Positions 37,287 through 47,171 of a stretch of DNA of 64,000 bases are shown piece by piece. Each line of letters starts with the position of its first letter. Positions within the stretch are counted from its first letter, which is position 1. The stretch comes from Paenibacillus sp. FSL H7-0331 (GTDB lineage Bacteria > Bacillota > Bacilli > Paenibacillales > NBRC-103111): contig NZ_MRTH01000004.1 of assembly GCF_001956045.1 (NCBI RefSeq), positions 369,204 through 433,203 of the forward strand. The letters are read 5' to 3'. The notes below the pieces were generated by a model. That model was not told where the DNA came from, ran no database searches, and worked only from the letters and a program-made list of their open reading frames with translations. Position numbers and translations under genes: made by a program.

Positions 37287-39125
37287 ATGAGAAGACTCTT
37301 GAAAAGAAGCTGGAACTATGGCTTGCTGCTCTTGAAAGGAGCCATGGCAGCCAGACGCTGGCTGTTGGCTTATGTCATTCTCATTCTGATTCCTGCTGCG
37401 CTGCTGCTCTATTCGTATACGCAAAAGTCCTCTCAGATCATTGAAGAGGAAGTGACCCGTACGATGCTGCAGACGATTAAACAAGCAAGCATCAACCTCG
37501 ACTACCAGTTCGATTCGGTACGTGATACGTCGAATATTATTTTTATGAATCCGAAGCTTCACCAATATTTAAGCAGCACGGCTTCTATTGGACAGCAGCT
37601 CGACTCGCTCAAGGAGCTGAGGTATCTGGTTGATAACGCCGGGACGAATCCGAATGTGATGCGGGTTCGTTTGTTTGTGAACAGCAATCGAATGTTCTCT
37701 GGGGAACGGGTGAACTTTTTCACATTGGATAGCTTGAAGGGCAGGCCTTGGCTCCAGCAGGTGATGGATGCAGGCGGCACCATTGTGTGGACGGGCGCTT
37801 ATCAGGAATCATATCTGGAACCCGGTCCTGTCTATGTGTTCTCCGGTGCCCGTATGCTGAGAGATCCTGAAGTATATGATCAGATTTCAGGCGTACTCTT
37901 GATCGATGTGGCCGAGAGGACGATCCAGGATATTTTGACCAAAATCAAGCTGACCCAAGAGGGCACGATCTATCTTGCAGCACCGGATGGGACCATGATA
38001 TCGAACAAAGATAAGACGCTGCTGGGCAGTAAAATGGAATTCTCTGAGGTGCTGGCTGCATTCGGACAAAGTGAGGAAGGCATTATCCCCGTAATGAAGG
38101 ACGAAAGCTCTCGTTATGTCGTTTATACGACGCTTCGATCAACGGGCTGGAAGCTGGTTGCGGAAATTCCGAAGGCGGAGATTACGTCGCGAGCGACGGC
38201 ACTGAATCAGTTTTCCGGAATTGCAACGTTATCGAGTGTCACGATTCTGTTCCTGCTGCTTGTATTTATTTTATTAGCCGTGATTGTACGAGGCATGAAC
38301 CGCAGGATGCAATCCGTGATCATGATGATCAAACGAGAAGGGATCGAAAGCCTGGATGAACGCTCGGGTATGTCTGAAGGTGATTCCAATCTTTTGGAAA
38401 ATAGCGTCGATCATTTGATTCATAAGGTTCATGATTTGATGGAAGAGACGTATCGATCCAGGGTTCAGGAACGGGAAGCGCAGCTGCGGGCACTCCAGGC
38501 ACAGATTAATCCGCATTTTCTGTACAATACCTTGGATACGATTAACTGGATTGCGATCGGACGGGGAGCTCACGATATTAGCCAAATGATTGACGGGTTA
38601 GCCAAATATTTTCGGCTTAGCCTCAACAAAGGCAAGGATAGGGTCAGTGTCAGCGATGAACTGAATTTGGCCAAAGTATATCTGGACATTCAGCAAACCC
38701 GGTTTCCGAAAAGCTTTGAATTTCATATTGAAGCGGAAGCGGGTCTGGATGTGTATGAAATGCCTAAGCTGACCCTCCAGCCGATTGTCGAAAATGCGTT
38801 GCTGCATGGGATTCGCAAATCAAAGGGTAAGGCAGGCACGATATGGATTCGAGCAGCTATGGAAGGTGACGAGCTGGTATTGTCGGTTACGGATGACGGA
38901 ATCGGCATGCAGCAGGAGCTGGTGGACACTCTGCTGACTGAGCCACAGCCTGCCATGCGATCCGATGGATCAGGGAGCTCCTATGGGTTATATAATGTGA
39001 ACGAGCGTATTAAATTGTTTGCTGGAGAGCAATACGGGCTGACCATCGAATCGAGGCTTGGCGAAGGTACGACGGTTGTTGTTCGTTTCCTCTGTTTGCA
39101 GTCAGATCAACACAATGAGACTTAA
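37287..39125 (+). CDS. Sensor histidine kinase (YesM-like)
   Basis: A 612-residue membrane kinase of the LytS/YesM class. There are two membrane spans (about 28-48 and 308-330) around an extracellular Cache-like sensor, then HAMP, then the His-kinase motif QINPHFLYNT with H410, and an ATPase domain (PIVENALLHGI, TDDGIGM, GLYNVNERI). It senses an extracellular sugar or its binding protein. Starts 15 bases after the response regulator stop. Confidence 0.92.
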   Translation: MRRLLKRSWNYGLLLLKGAMAARRWLLAYVILILIPAALLLYSYTQKSSQIIEEEVTRTMLQTIKQASINLDYQFDSVRDTSNIIFMNPKLHQYLSSTASIGQQLDSLKELRYLVDNAGTNPNVMRVRLFVNSNRMFSGERVNFFTLDSLKGRPWLQQVMDAGGTIVWTGAYQESYLEPGPVYVFSGARMLRDPEVYDQISGVLLIDVAERTIQDILTKIKLTQEGTIYLAAPDGTMISNKDKTLLGSKMEFSEVLAAFGQSEEGIIPVMKDESSRYVVYTTLRSTGWKLVAEIPKAEITSRATALNQFSGIATLSSVTILFLLLVFILLAVIVRGMNRRMQSVIMMIKREGIESLDERSGMSEGDSNLLENSVDHLIHKVHDLMEETYRSRVQEREAQLRALQAQINPHFLYNTLDTINWIAIGRGAHDISQMIDGLAKYFRLSLNKGKDRVSVSDELNLAKVYLDIQQTRFPKSFEFHIEAEAGLDVYEMPKLTLQPIVENALLHGIRKSKGKAGTIWIRAAMEGDELVLSVTDDGIGMQQELVDTLLTEPQPAMRSDGSGSSYGLYNVNERIKLFAGEQYGLTIESRLGEGTTVVVRFLCLQSDQHNET

Positions 39126-39150
39126 TGCATCATCCTATAGTCCAAATCAT

Positions 39151-39189
39151 AAACCGCACTCTTCGAAAATAGAAGAGGGGCGGTTTTTT
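39151..39189 (+). terminator. Intrinsic terminator
   Basis: AACCGC...CTTC/GAAG...GCGGTT type stem followed by TTTTTT after the kinase gene. Confidence 0.85.
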
Positions 39190-39244
39190 GTATAAATACC
39201 TTAAGATAGTACCAGAAACACAAATATTGCCATCTACAGACTGA

Positions 39245-39292
39245 TCAGCTCACTCTATATAATACAAATATACCAACACGGAGGTGAGCTGA
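39245..39292 (+). promoter_or_regulatory. Promoter with spaced inverted repeat before importer 1
   Basis: TCAGCTCAC (39245-39253) and GTGAGCTGA (39284-39292) are perfect 9-bp arms on either side of the -10 box TATAAT (39258-39263). The right arm overlaps the ribosome site GGAGGTGA. The -35 region is poor, as expected for an activator-dependent promoter. Confidence 0.5.
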
Positions 39293-39296
39293 CCAC

Positions 39297-40262
39297 ATGA
39301 GTCGTACCCTAGTAGAACCAGAATCCCCAATCGTTCAAAACAAAGCGAGAAGAGTAAGCAGCGGCCGCTGGAGATTGTTTCGAGGCAATCTCGACCTCTA
39401 TATATTGTTAGTCCCTGGCTTGCTGTTTCTATTACTGTTTAAGTATGCGCCTATGTATGGCATTATTATCGCTTTTCAGGACTTTAACATTTTTGATGGG
39501 TTTGCCGGCAGTAAATGGGTCGGACTGGCCCAATTCGAAAAGCTTGTTCGCTCGGAAGAATTTTATCAGGTATTCATCAACACGTTATTGATTTCGCTGT
39601 ACAAAATCGTGCTGCTGTTCCCGATCCCAATCCTGATTGCACTTTTTCTGAATGAGGTGCGCAAGGCCTGGTTCAAAAAAACCGTACAAACGATCATCTT
39701 CCTGCCGCATTTCTTGTCCTGGGTTATTATTTCGGGCTTGTTCATTAACATCCTGTCACCAAGCGGCGGACTGGTCAATAATGTCATTCAAGCCTTTGGC
39801 GGCACACCGATATCCTTCTTTCTGGACAATAGCTTCTTCCGCAGTGTGATCGTATTTACGGCTGGCTGGAAAGAATCGGGCTGGAATGCGATCATCTTCA
39901 TCGCCGCTATTGCAGGTATCGAGCAGGAGCAGTATGAAGCGGCTGCCATTGATGGAGCAGGGCGAATTAAACAAATGCTGCACATTACACTGCCCGGTAT
40001 CGTGCCGACGATCATTCTGATTTTTATACTGCGCCTGGGCTATTTACTGGAAGCGGGAACCGAACAAATTTTGACCATGTACAATTCAGTTGTCTATCAA
40101 TCCGGCGATGTTATTGGAACCTTCGTATACCGTCAAGGGCTTGGGCAGCAGGATTACAGCTTCAGCACGGCGGTTGGCATATTCAATTCGGTAGTCGGCT
40201 TCATCCTGATTGTCGCAGGCAACGAGCTTAGCAAAAAACTAATCAAACGCAGCATCTGGTAG
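39297..40262 (+). CDS. Carbohydrate ABC transporter permease 1 (LplB-like)
   Basis: A 321-residue permease with six membrane spans and the cytoplasmic EAA loop (EQYEAAAIDGAGRIKQMLHI), which contacts the ATPase. It matches the LplB/YtcP group of oligosaccharide importers. Together with the next two genes it forms importer 1. No ATPase gene is nearby. Confidence 0.92.
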   Translation: MSRTLVEPESPIVQNKARRVSSGRWRLFRGNLDLYILLVPGLLFLLLFKYAPMYGIIIAFQDFNIFDGFAGSKWVGLAQFEKLVRSEEFYQVFINTLLISLYKIVLLFPIPILIALFLNEVRKAWFKKTVQTIIFLPHFLSWVIISGLFINILSPSGGLVNNVIQAFGGTPISFFLDNSFFRSVIVFTAGWKESGWNAIIFIAAIAGIEQEQYEAAAIDGAGRIKQMLHITLPGIVPTIILIFILRLGYLLEAGTEQILTMYNSVVYQSGDVIGTFVYRQGLGQQDYSFSTAVGIFNSVVGFILIVAGNELSKKLIKRSIW

Positions 40263-40274
40263 GAGGCGAGAATT

Positions 40275-41150
40275 ATGCATAAAAAAACAATTGGCGATTG
40301 GTCCCTCGACATCTCCGTTTATCTGGTATTGCTGCTGTCGGGCTTGGCTACCTTACTGCCACTGGCTAACGTGCTTTCCAAAGCGATCAGCGATGAATCC
40401 GCCGTGGTATCCGGGAGAGTCGGTATTTTCCCCGTAGGCTTTCAGCTCGACACGATGAAGCATGTTGTATCTTCTGCACAATTCCTTCATTCGATAGGTG
40501 TTTCCCTGCTGATCACAGTGGTGGGTACCGTACTTTCGATTCTTTTGACAGCGATAACAGCCTATCCCTTATCCAAAAGGCACCTGCCCGGCATTTCCTT
40601 TATCATGCTGCTGTTTATTTTCACCATGCTGTTCAATGGCGGCATCATTCCGAATTATCTGCTGATGAAGCAGCTGCACCTGATTAACAGTCTATGGTCG
40701 CTTATGCTGCCAGCCTTGATAAGCGTGTTCAATATGCTTGTGATCAAAAGCTATTATGAATCGTTACCGGAAGCGCTGGAGGAGTCGGCCAGAATGGATG
40801 GTGCACGCAACTTCACGATTTTATTCCGAATTATTATACCGTTAAGCGTTCCTGTTATTGCGACCATCGCGCTCTTCTATGCTGTTTATTTCTGGAACGA
40901 CTATTTCCACCCCATGCTTTATATCAACGACGCCAGCTTGAAGCCGTTGCAATTATATTTGCGAGATATCGTTATGGATGCGGACAGCTCCAGCGCCATC
41001 AACAAAAGTGTAGACGATATGATGAACGTATCTCCGGAGGGTGTGCGTGCGGCAACCGTTATCGCTTCGATTATCCCGATGCTGCTCGTGTATCCTTATT
41101 TGCAAAAGCATTTTGTCAAGGGTGTATTGATCGGCTCTGTCAAAGGATAA
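40275..41150 (+). CDS. Carbohydrate ABC transporter permease 2 (YtcP/LplC-like)
   Basis: A 291-residue permease with six spans and the EAA loop LPEALEESARMDGARNFTIL, partner of the preceding permease. It starts 12 bases after it and has AGGAGG upstream. The C-terminal HFVKGVLIGSVKG ending is typical of the LplC group. Confidence 0.92.
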   Translation: MHKKTIGDWSLDISVYLVLLLSGLATLLPLANVLSKAISDESAVVSGRVGIFPVGFQLDTMKHVVSSAQFLHSIGVSLLITVVGTVLSILLTAITAYPLSKRHLPGISFIMLLFIFTMLFNGGIIPNYLLMKQLHLINSLWSLMLPALISVFNMLVIKSYYESLPEALEESARMDGARNFTILFRIIIPLSVPVIATIALFYAVYFWNDYFHPMLYINDASLKPLQLYLRDIVMDADSSSAINKSVDDMMNVSPEGVRAATVIASIIPMLLVYPYLQKHFVKGVLIGSVKG

Positions 41151-41227
41151 ATTTGCGTTAATGCTCGGGGTGCTTGCATCCTGGGTTTAATGATATAGTA
41201 AACATAATCGAATCGGGAGGTTTACAC

Positions 41228-42778
41228 ATGTTGATAAACAGAAAAACCATGCTGCTTACGGTGGCAGCCACCTTGTCAGTGACGTCTCTTGCGGCCTGCT
41301 CCAGCCCAACCAACACCAGCGGTGGCAGCGCGCCAAATCCAGCCCCGGCAGCTTCAGCGCCAGCAGCACCAGCTCCCAAGCCGGAGTTAAAATCACTTCA
41401 AATCTGGCAAAAGGATGACTACAATACGTATCCGGTAGCCAAATATTTAGAGCAAGCTACAGGCTATAAGGTCCAATATGATATGCTGCCGCAGGATAAA
41501 CCACAGGACAAGCTGAACATTCTGATTGCCTCCGGCGAGCCTTACGACGCGATTACAACTACGGGCGGCACGGATTTCAAAGCTTTGTATGCCGATTACG
41601 CCAAAAAAGGAGCTTTAACGGACTTAGGCCCCCTGATCGACAAGTTTGGACCTAACATTAAAGCAGCGATTGATCCGGCCGCCCTGGAAGCGGCTAAAGT
41701 GGATGGCAAGCTGTATGCGATTCCTACCAGAACGATTCCCTTCGCTGCATCCAGCCTATACATTCGTGAGGATTGGTTAGATAAAGTCGGAATGAAAGCG
41801 CCTACTACGTTAGATGAGCTCGTGGCAGTCCTGAAAGCGTTTAAAGACAAGGATCCAGGCGGCAACGGTGATAAAAATATTCCTTTGACCATAAGAGGGG
41901 ATGCTTCCTTTATTGACAATATTGTCGGTGCATTCGGAATGCCTGGCTTCTGGAACAACGTGAACGGCAAGCTGACGCCTCGCGCCATGGATCCTGCTTA
42001 CAAGGAGTATGTAACGTTTATGGCAGATCTGTTCAAACAGGGCCTGCTTGATAAAGAATTCGGTGCGAACAAGGATGCGACTGCCAAGGAAAAATTCACC
42101 AGCGGCAGAGCGGGCATGATGATGTTGAATTGGTCCGATGTACCAACAATTGCGGATGCCTTAACCAAAAGTGTGCCTACGGCCAAAGCTGCCTTTATTC
42201 CTACGATAAAAGGAAAGGATGGAAAAATCGGACTTAATGCTACCGCAGGTTTCGACCGTATCACGTATATTCCTAAATCCTCCAAACATGCAGAGGATGC
42301 GATCAAATGGATGAATGCGAAGCTTGAAAAAGATACCTTCAAAACGATGGCGATCGGTGAGGAGAATAAGCATTATACATTCAAGGACGGTGCGTATACG
42401 CCTATTTTACCGATCTTTACCGATGAACGGAATCAGGCCAACAATTTCCTGACGGGTACGGACGATAAAAACTATCCGACCTATTGGCAGGCTCGTGTTC
42501 GCAAGGATCCACGTTTGTTCGACGCATGGAATTATATGAATAAAATCCAGCCGGACAACACAAGGGTTGCGGATCCGCTAGGATTTGCTCCATACTTGCC
42601 TGAATTCTCCAAAAGCTTCCAGCAGCTGAATACATTAGTTGGCGATTATACGAACAAGCTGATCTATGGTGCAGAACCAATGACGGGGATAGACAATTTT
42701 ATTCAAAAGTTCAAAACCTCCGGTGGAGATGCAAGCTACAAGGAAGTGAACGATTGGTACGCAACAGCGAAGAAATAA
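41228..42778 (+). CDS. Carbohydrate ABC transporter substrate-binding lipoprotein
   Basis: A 516-residue lipoprotein with lipobox SLAAC (Cys after about residue 20), a Pro/Ala-rich linker and an extracellular solute-binding domain of the LplA/family 1 type with a calcium-like loop (KDPGGNGDKNIPL). The ATG 41228 follows GGGAGG. It captures an oligosaccharide for the permease pair 39297-41150. Confidence 0.92.
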   Translation: MLINRKTMLLTVAATLSVTSLAACSSPTNTSGGSAPNPAPAASAPAAPAPKPELKSLQIWQKDDYNTYPVAKYLEQATGYKVQYDMLPQDKPQDKLNILIASGEPYDAITTTGGTDFKALYADYAKKGALTDLGPLIDKFGPNIKAAIDPAALEAAKVDGKLYAIPTRTIPFAASSLYIREDWLDKVGMKAPTTLDELVAVLKAFKDKDPGGNGDKNIPLTIRGDASFIDNIVGAFGMPGFWNNVNGKLTPRAMDPAYKEYVTFMADLFKQGLLDKEFGANKDATAKEKFTSGRAGMMMLNWSDVPTIADALTKSVPTAKAAFIPTIKGKDGKIGLNATAGFDRITYIPKSSKHAEDAIKWMNAKLEKDTFKTMAIGEENKHYTFKDGAYTPILPIFTDERNQANNFLTGTDDKNYPTYWQARVRKDPRLFDAWNYMNKIQPDNTRVADPLGFAPYLPEFSKSFQQLNTLVGDYTNKLIYGAEPMTGIDNFIQKFKTSGGDASYKEVNDWYATAKK

Positions 42779-42792
42779 GGTAAATTGAATTC

Positions 42793-42840
42793 GCGGCAAT
42801 TCTCGCACTGCTGTTGGGGTGTGAGGTTGCCGCTTTGTTT
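42793..42840 (+). terminator. Intrinsic terminator
   Basis: GCGGCAA and TTGCCGC with an inner CTC/GAG and CAC/GTG extension, then TTTGTTTGT, after importer 1. Confidence 0.8.
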
Positions 42841-42875
42841 GTCTTGGAGTTATCTTGTTCTTGGAGGGAATACAC

Positions 42876-43499
42876 ATGGATAATCGATTTGAACGCAAAT
42901 GGCAAGGGAAAAGCTGGTGCACCCTGGGTGATAGCATTACCGAAGCCAATGGCTACCAGCCCTTGGTTGGTGCTGCACTAGGGTTTTCCATGATCCGTAA
43001 TGAAGGGAAAAGCGGTTGTCCACTCACTGCTGGCGGTGACCGGGATTATGGGGCCACCGTGCATATCGGTTGCAGCATCGAGCCGATGTTCGATTGCGTT
43101 ACGATCTTCGCGGGTACCAATGATTATCGCCTGGACAAGCCGATAGGGCACAAGGATGATCGGAATATCCATACCTTTTATGGTGCTTATCTCACATTGG
43201 TCGAGGATTTATTGAACAAGAACCCGGCGTGTAGGCTCAATTTATGGACGCCTCTTCAGCGCGATAAAGACGGCTTCGACATCGATACTATTAATCAGTC
43301 CGGTCATCGGCTTATCGATTACGTCGAGGTCATTCAGGAGGTCGGCAACCGTTATGCACTTCCGGTACTGAATTTGTATGCAGAAAGTGGCTTCAATCGG
43401 TATACGCTGTCTTATTTGAGTAAGGATCGGTTACATCCGAACGAACAAGGCTATGAACGGATTGCGTCGATGGCTGTCAGCTTTCTGGAACGGTTATAA
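42876..43499 (+). CDS. SGNH/GDSL-family hydrolase
   Basis: A 207-residue esterase-type enzyme without a signal peptide. The SGNH set is visible: S20 in LGDSITE, the Gly near EGKSGC, N in GTNDY, and the D-x-x-H pair in DRLHPNEQG. It may remove acetyl groups from imported sugars in the cytoplasm, given its place between two importer operons; this is inferred. ATG follows GGAGGG by seven bases. Confidence 0.88.
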   Translation: MDNRFERKWQGKSWCTLGDSITEANGYQPLVGAALGFSMIRNEGKSGCPLTAGGDRDYGATVHIGCSIEPMFDCVTIFAGTNDYRLDKPIGHKDDRNIHTFYGAYLTLVEDLLNKNPACRLNLWTPLQRDKDGFDIDTINQSGHRLIDYVEVIQEVGNRYALPVLNLYAESGFNRYTLSYLSKDRLHPNEQGYERIASMAVSFLERL

Positions 43500-43538
43500 T
43501 CACTTCGAATGGTTCAGACTATCCTTACAATTCCCAAT

Positions 43539-43580
43539 AGACCTTCCATGCTGCTCTGGAGCAAATGGAAGGTCTTTCTT
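43539..43580. terminator. Bidirectional terminator
   Basis: AGACCTTCCAT and ATGGAAGGTCT form an 11-bp stem between convergent genes, with a T-rich tail on the plus strand. Confidence 0.85.
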
Positions 43581-43603
43581 CATGTACATGCCCTGATTAA
43601 GGG

Positions 43604-45886
43604 TTATTTCGACTGCCGCTCTCTGTACTGCCCCGGTGTGATACCCTCATGCTTCTTGAAGGTTCGATTAAAATAAGCGGCCTGATAGCCTACCTGCGAG
43701 GCAATATCATTGATTTTCTCATCCGTTTCTATCAACAGCCGTTTGGCCTTGTCCATACGGAATTGGGTTAAATAATCAATAAACGTTGTGCCTGTAACCT
43801 GCTTAAAGCCGACACTCAGCTTCTTGGGGTATGTGCCATGCAAATCCGCGCAATATTCCAGGGAGATATCCTTCATATAAGTTTCGTGAATCGTATGAAG
43901 CACCTTTTCGACGAGCTGTTTGAGCTGAATATCCTGCGTTTGATGCATTTCCTGCAAATAAGGTGCTATTAATTTTTCCTTGATCGTTTGGATCGTGGTC
44001 TTGGGGTCCATATGAAACAGCTTTTCCCACAGGGTCTCACCTTCATCCAAATGCAAGGGGTTGAAACCGGAAAGCATGATCGTGTTTTGAATATTGCCGA
44101 ACAGTTGAAGCAGACCCTGACGCACCTGTATTTCCTTATCACTCTGCTGTTGAAGAGCTGCCAGAAAATGATCGAGACCCTGGTACAGCTCCGTATCGCT
44201 ACCCATACGCAGAGCTTGTATAATTTCCTTCTCGGTTTCGAATGGGTAATTAATGGCATGAGACCCTTCCGGCATCATTTCATCCATATACAAAATCTGC
44301 TGCTGTTCATCGAGCTTCTTATATTTCAGCGCTTTGCGGGTATCATCGAATAGATCCGCGAGACTGCTGAGCGAACGGGTGCTTTTGCCTACACAAATGG
44401 TAATATGCACCTTGAGCAAATTGTACAGCATGGAAGCGAGCTCGTCAGCGAGATGATACAGGGTGGCCTTGATATCTGCCTCCGACATATCCACAGCAAA
44501 TCGGATGAGCAGTCCGACCGTCAAATCCTGAAAGTTAATGACACTGCAGGCCATCGCTCTACCGTTTGTAGCTTCCCCAACTATATTGGATGCTGCAAAT
44601 GTTACCAGCTGCTCGTCACCAGGCGAAAATTTACCTTCGTGATGAGACAAGCCATGCATTTGAATCATCATTACCGAATGGATGGTATTCTGCACATCCC
44701 AGCCGTATTGCTCCATGCGATCGACGATTTCCTTTTCATTCAGAAAATATAAATGACCTTGTACAAGCTGCAGCAAAAAGCTTTCCTTAAGCGTAGGCAG
44801 CTGGGTGTCCAGACGTTCCTGCATCATCTGGCTTTCTCGTGAGATATGCTTCCATTCGCTGGCTATAAAATCAAGCTCATCCGTTCCTTCGGTGCTCTGC
44901 TTGCCAGAACGAAAGAGCAGAGCAAGCTTGCGAATCGGACGATACGATTGTCTGGAAGCGAACCAGGAAAGAAACAGGGCCAGCAGCAGTCCAAAGCAGC
45001 CCGAGTAGATTACCAACCGGGACAGCAGCTCGACTGGCTGGGTTAACTGCGCAAGCGGCGCAGCTGTGGCGACCTTCCATATATGGCCGATCCGTTTCAT
45101 AGTGGCATATGAAATCGAATACGATTGACCTTTCAAGGTTTCCACGTAGGAGCCCTGCTCATTTTCTCCGATGACCCTTGCCACTAACAAATCCAGCTCC
45201 GTAGGCTGGTTAATGGGGTTCAAGCCCAGGGATATGGTTCTGCCATCCTGCTGCATCAGAATTGTGGAGCCTTCGCCTCCGGGTTCAAGCTCCCCGATCA
45301 GCCGGTTTAACTGCTTGGCGTTAATTTCGATTATTAATGCAGCCTCTGTAGTGGCTAATCCACCAGGAAGCCGGACGACCAGCATATACGGAGCGGCATT
45401 GGGATTACGCGTAATCGTATCTGTCCAATATATGTCCCGTTGGTAGGAAACCAAGGCTCGATAATCCTGCAAGGAATCCTTGGAGGTAAACTTCTGAATG
45501 CCTTTATTTTCCTTGATCAGGACTTCCTGCTTATCCAGATAAAGGCTGACCTCATCGATCAGCGGATCTGATGCCTTGATCCACGTCAGTGATCGATAGA
45601 TCACCTGCTGGATATTATAGAAGTCACGCTCGACATCCAGATTGCCATACGTATTGCTAAGGTTCAAATTGAATGACCATTGGGCAATGACGGTTTCCAG
45701 ATGCGCGAGATTACTGTCAATTCGTTCAGTCGCGAACGAAACCTGATTTTGATGGGTTCGTTTGGCTTCTGCTTCGATATTAGCAGTTCCAATGAAATAT
45801 ACAAACAGTCCGATTATGGCAGCGGGTAAACAGGCGCTGATGGCTGCGATGAGAAACGTATTTCTATAATGTTTGTGCTTCCACAT
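43604..45886 (-). CDS. Membrane-bound AraC-family regulator with extracellular sensor
   Basis: A 760-residue one-component regulator. Two membrane spans (about 12-32 and 290-312) flank an extracellular Cache-like sensor. A cytoplasmic linker and helical region follow, and a C-terminal AraC double HTH lies at about 655-758 (SLEYCADLHGTYPKKLSVGF and ASQVGYQAAYFNRTFKKHEG). Such proteins act directly from the membrane without a kinase. It is divergent from importer 2, whose promoter bears three phased repeats that may be its sites. Confidence 0.9.
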   Translation of the reverse strand: MWKHKHYRNTFLIAAISACLPAAIIGLFVYFIGTANIEAEAKRTHQNQVSFATERIDSNLAHLETVIAQWSFNLNLSNTYGNLDVERDFYNIQQVIYRSLTWIKASDPLIDEVSLYLDKQEVLIKENKGIQKFTSKDSLQDYRALVSYQRDIYWTDTITRNPNAAPYMLVVRLPGGLATTEAALIIEINAKQLNRLIGELEPGGEGSTILMQQDGRTISLGLNPINQPTELDLLVARVIGENEQGSYVETLKGQSYSISYATMKRIGHIWKVATAAPLAQLTQPVELLSRLVIYSGCFGLLLALFLSWFASRQSYRPIRKLALLFRSGKQSTEGTDELDFIASEWKHISRESQMMQERLDTQLPTLKESFLLQLVQGHLYFLNEKEIVDRMEQYGWDVQNTIHSVMMIQMHGLSHHEGKFSPGDEQLVTFAASNIVGEATNGRAMACSVINFQDLTVGLLIRFAVDMSEADIKATLYHLADELASMLYNLLKVHITICVGKSTRSLSSLADLFDDTRKALKYKKLDEQQQILYMDEMMPEGSHAINYPFETEKEIIQALRMGSDTELYQGLDHFLAALQQQSDKEIQVRQGLLQLFGNIQNTIMLSGFNPLHLDEGETLWEKLFHMDPKTTIQTIKEKLIAPYLQEMHQTQDIQLKQLVEKVLHTIHETYMKDISLEYCADLHGTYPKKLSVGFKQVTGTTFIDYLTQFRMDKAKRLLIETDEKINDIASQVGYQAAYFNRTFKKHEGITPGQYRERQSK

Positions 45887-45956
45887 GCGCTCACCCCCCA
45901 GTATACGTTATATCTTAATACATAGGTGGGCTGTAAGCCAAGCGTTTTTGGCCCTT

Positions 45957-46063
45957 GGAATGAAAGTCCAATGGCAGGAAATCGAGTGGAATGAAAGTGC
46001 ATTTCCAGGAAATGGAATAGGAATGAATATGCAATTGCCGGAAATAAAGCGGCATTATATATT
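45957..46063 (+). promoter_or_regulatory. Phased direct-repeat activator array and promoter of importer 2
   Basis: Three imperfect repeats start at 45957, 45988 and 46020, each GGAATGAA(A/T)(A/G)T(C/G)C followed by (C)(A/C)GGAAAT at the same offset. The spacing is 31 and 32 bp, close to three helical turns. The last repeat runs into TTGCCG (46035-46040), which is 17 bp from TATATT (46058-46063). This geometry suits an AraC-type activator bound on one DNA face and touching polymerase. Confidence 0.75.
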
Positions 46064-46096
46064 GAGTCCAAGAACAACAAGAGGATGGTGAATGGG

Positions 46097-47077
46097 ATGA
46101 GCGGCCCAAAGATGGATTCCATGAATGCTGCCGCATGGAAGACGACAACGCATAACAAGAAAGCAACCAAACGACGAGCAGTCTGGCGAGGGTTAATCAG
46201 GGACAAGTATTTGTATGTGCTCGCCTTGCCCATGCTTGCGTATTTCCTCATATTCAAATATGTACCGATGTGGGGAATACTGATTGCTTTTAAAAACTAC
46301 ACGCCTTATGTAGGGTTTATGAACAGCCCATGGGTAGGGTTGGAGCATTTCGAACGGTTTTTCTCCAATACGGACTTTGCGATCTTGCTTCGCAACACGT
46401 TGGCGATCAATGTGCTGAACTTGGTCTTGTTTTTTCCGCTGCCGATCCTGATCTCTGTGATGCTTAACGAGGTCCGTAGAGAATGGATCAAGAGAACGAT
46501 ACAATCGGTGATTTATTTACCGCATTTTTTATCGTGGGTCGTGATTGCAGGGATTACTTTTCTGATGCTGTCCACGTCAGATGGTGTCATTAACAAGATG
46601 CTATTTGCACTTGGCTTTCAAAAGCATGATTTCTTGACGGATTCCAACTTCTTCTGGCTGCTGCTCACGTTTCAATCGATGTGGAAGGAAGCTGGGTGGG
46701 GGACGGTGATTTTCCTCGCTGCGATTGCTGCGATTGATCCGGGACAGTATGAGGCTGCCAAAATTGATGGTGCCGGACGCTTGCGGCAAATCTGGCATGT
46801 GACCCTTCCGGCGATTCGTAATGTGATCATTATTTTACTCATTCTACGGATTGGCCATATGATGGATGTTGGCTTCGAGCAGGTGTATCTGATGATGAAT
46901 GGAGCCGTGGCCGATGTGGCCGATGTATTCGATACGTATGTATACCGCAGCGGGATTCAGCAGGCTCAGTTCAGCTACAGCACTGCCGTCGGTTTGTTCA
47001 AATCGATCGTGGGTGTCATTTTGGTTGTGGTTACGAACCGATTAGCCAAAAAATTCGGAGAAGAGGGCATTTACTAA
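46097..47077 (+). CDS. Carbohydrate ABC transporter permease 1, second importer
   Basis: A permease of about 326 residues similar to that at 39297, with six spans and an EAA loop (GQYEAAKIDGAGRLRQIWHV). ATG 46097 is preferred; ATG 46085 directly abuts AAGAGG. It is the first gene of importer 2 and lies behind the phased repeat promoter. Confidence 0.9.
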   Translation: MSGPKMDSMNAAAWKTTTHNKKATKRRAVWRGLIRDKYLYVLALPMLAYFLIFKYVPMWGILIAFKNYTPYVGFMNSPWVGLEHFERFFSNTDFAILLRNTLAINVLNLVLFFPLPILISVMLNEVRREWIKRTIQSVIYLPHFLSWVVIAGITFLMLSTSDGVINKMLFALGFQKHDFLTDSNFFWLLLTFQSMWKEAGWGTVIFLAAIAAIDPGQYEAAKIDGAGRLRQIWHVTLPAIRNVIIILLILRIGHMMDVGFEQVYLMMNGAVADVADVFDTYVYRSGIQQAQFSYSTAVGLFKSIVGVILVVVTNRLAKKFGEEGIY

Positions 47078-47171
47078 AGCAGGTACCGAGGGGAAGCAGA
47101 AAAGATGCGGCCTGATCTTGGGAACAAGCTCAATGAGCTGCTTGATATCAGCCTAACAAGGAGGTTAACCG

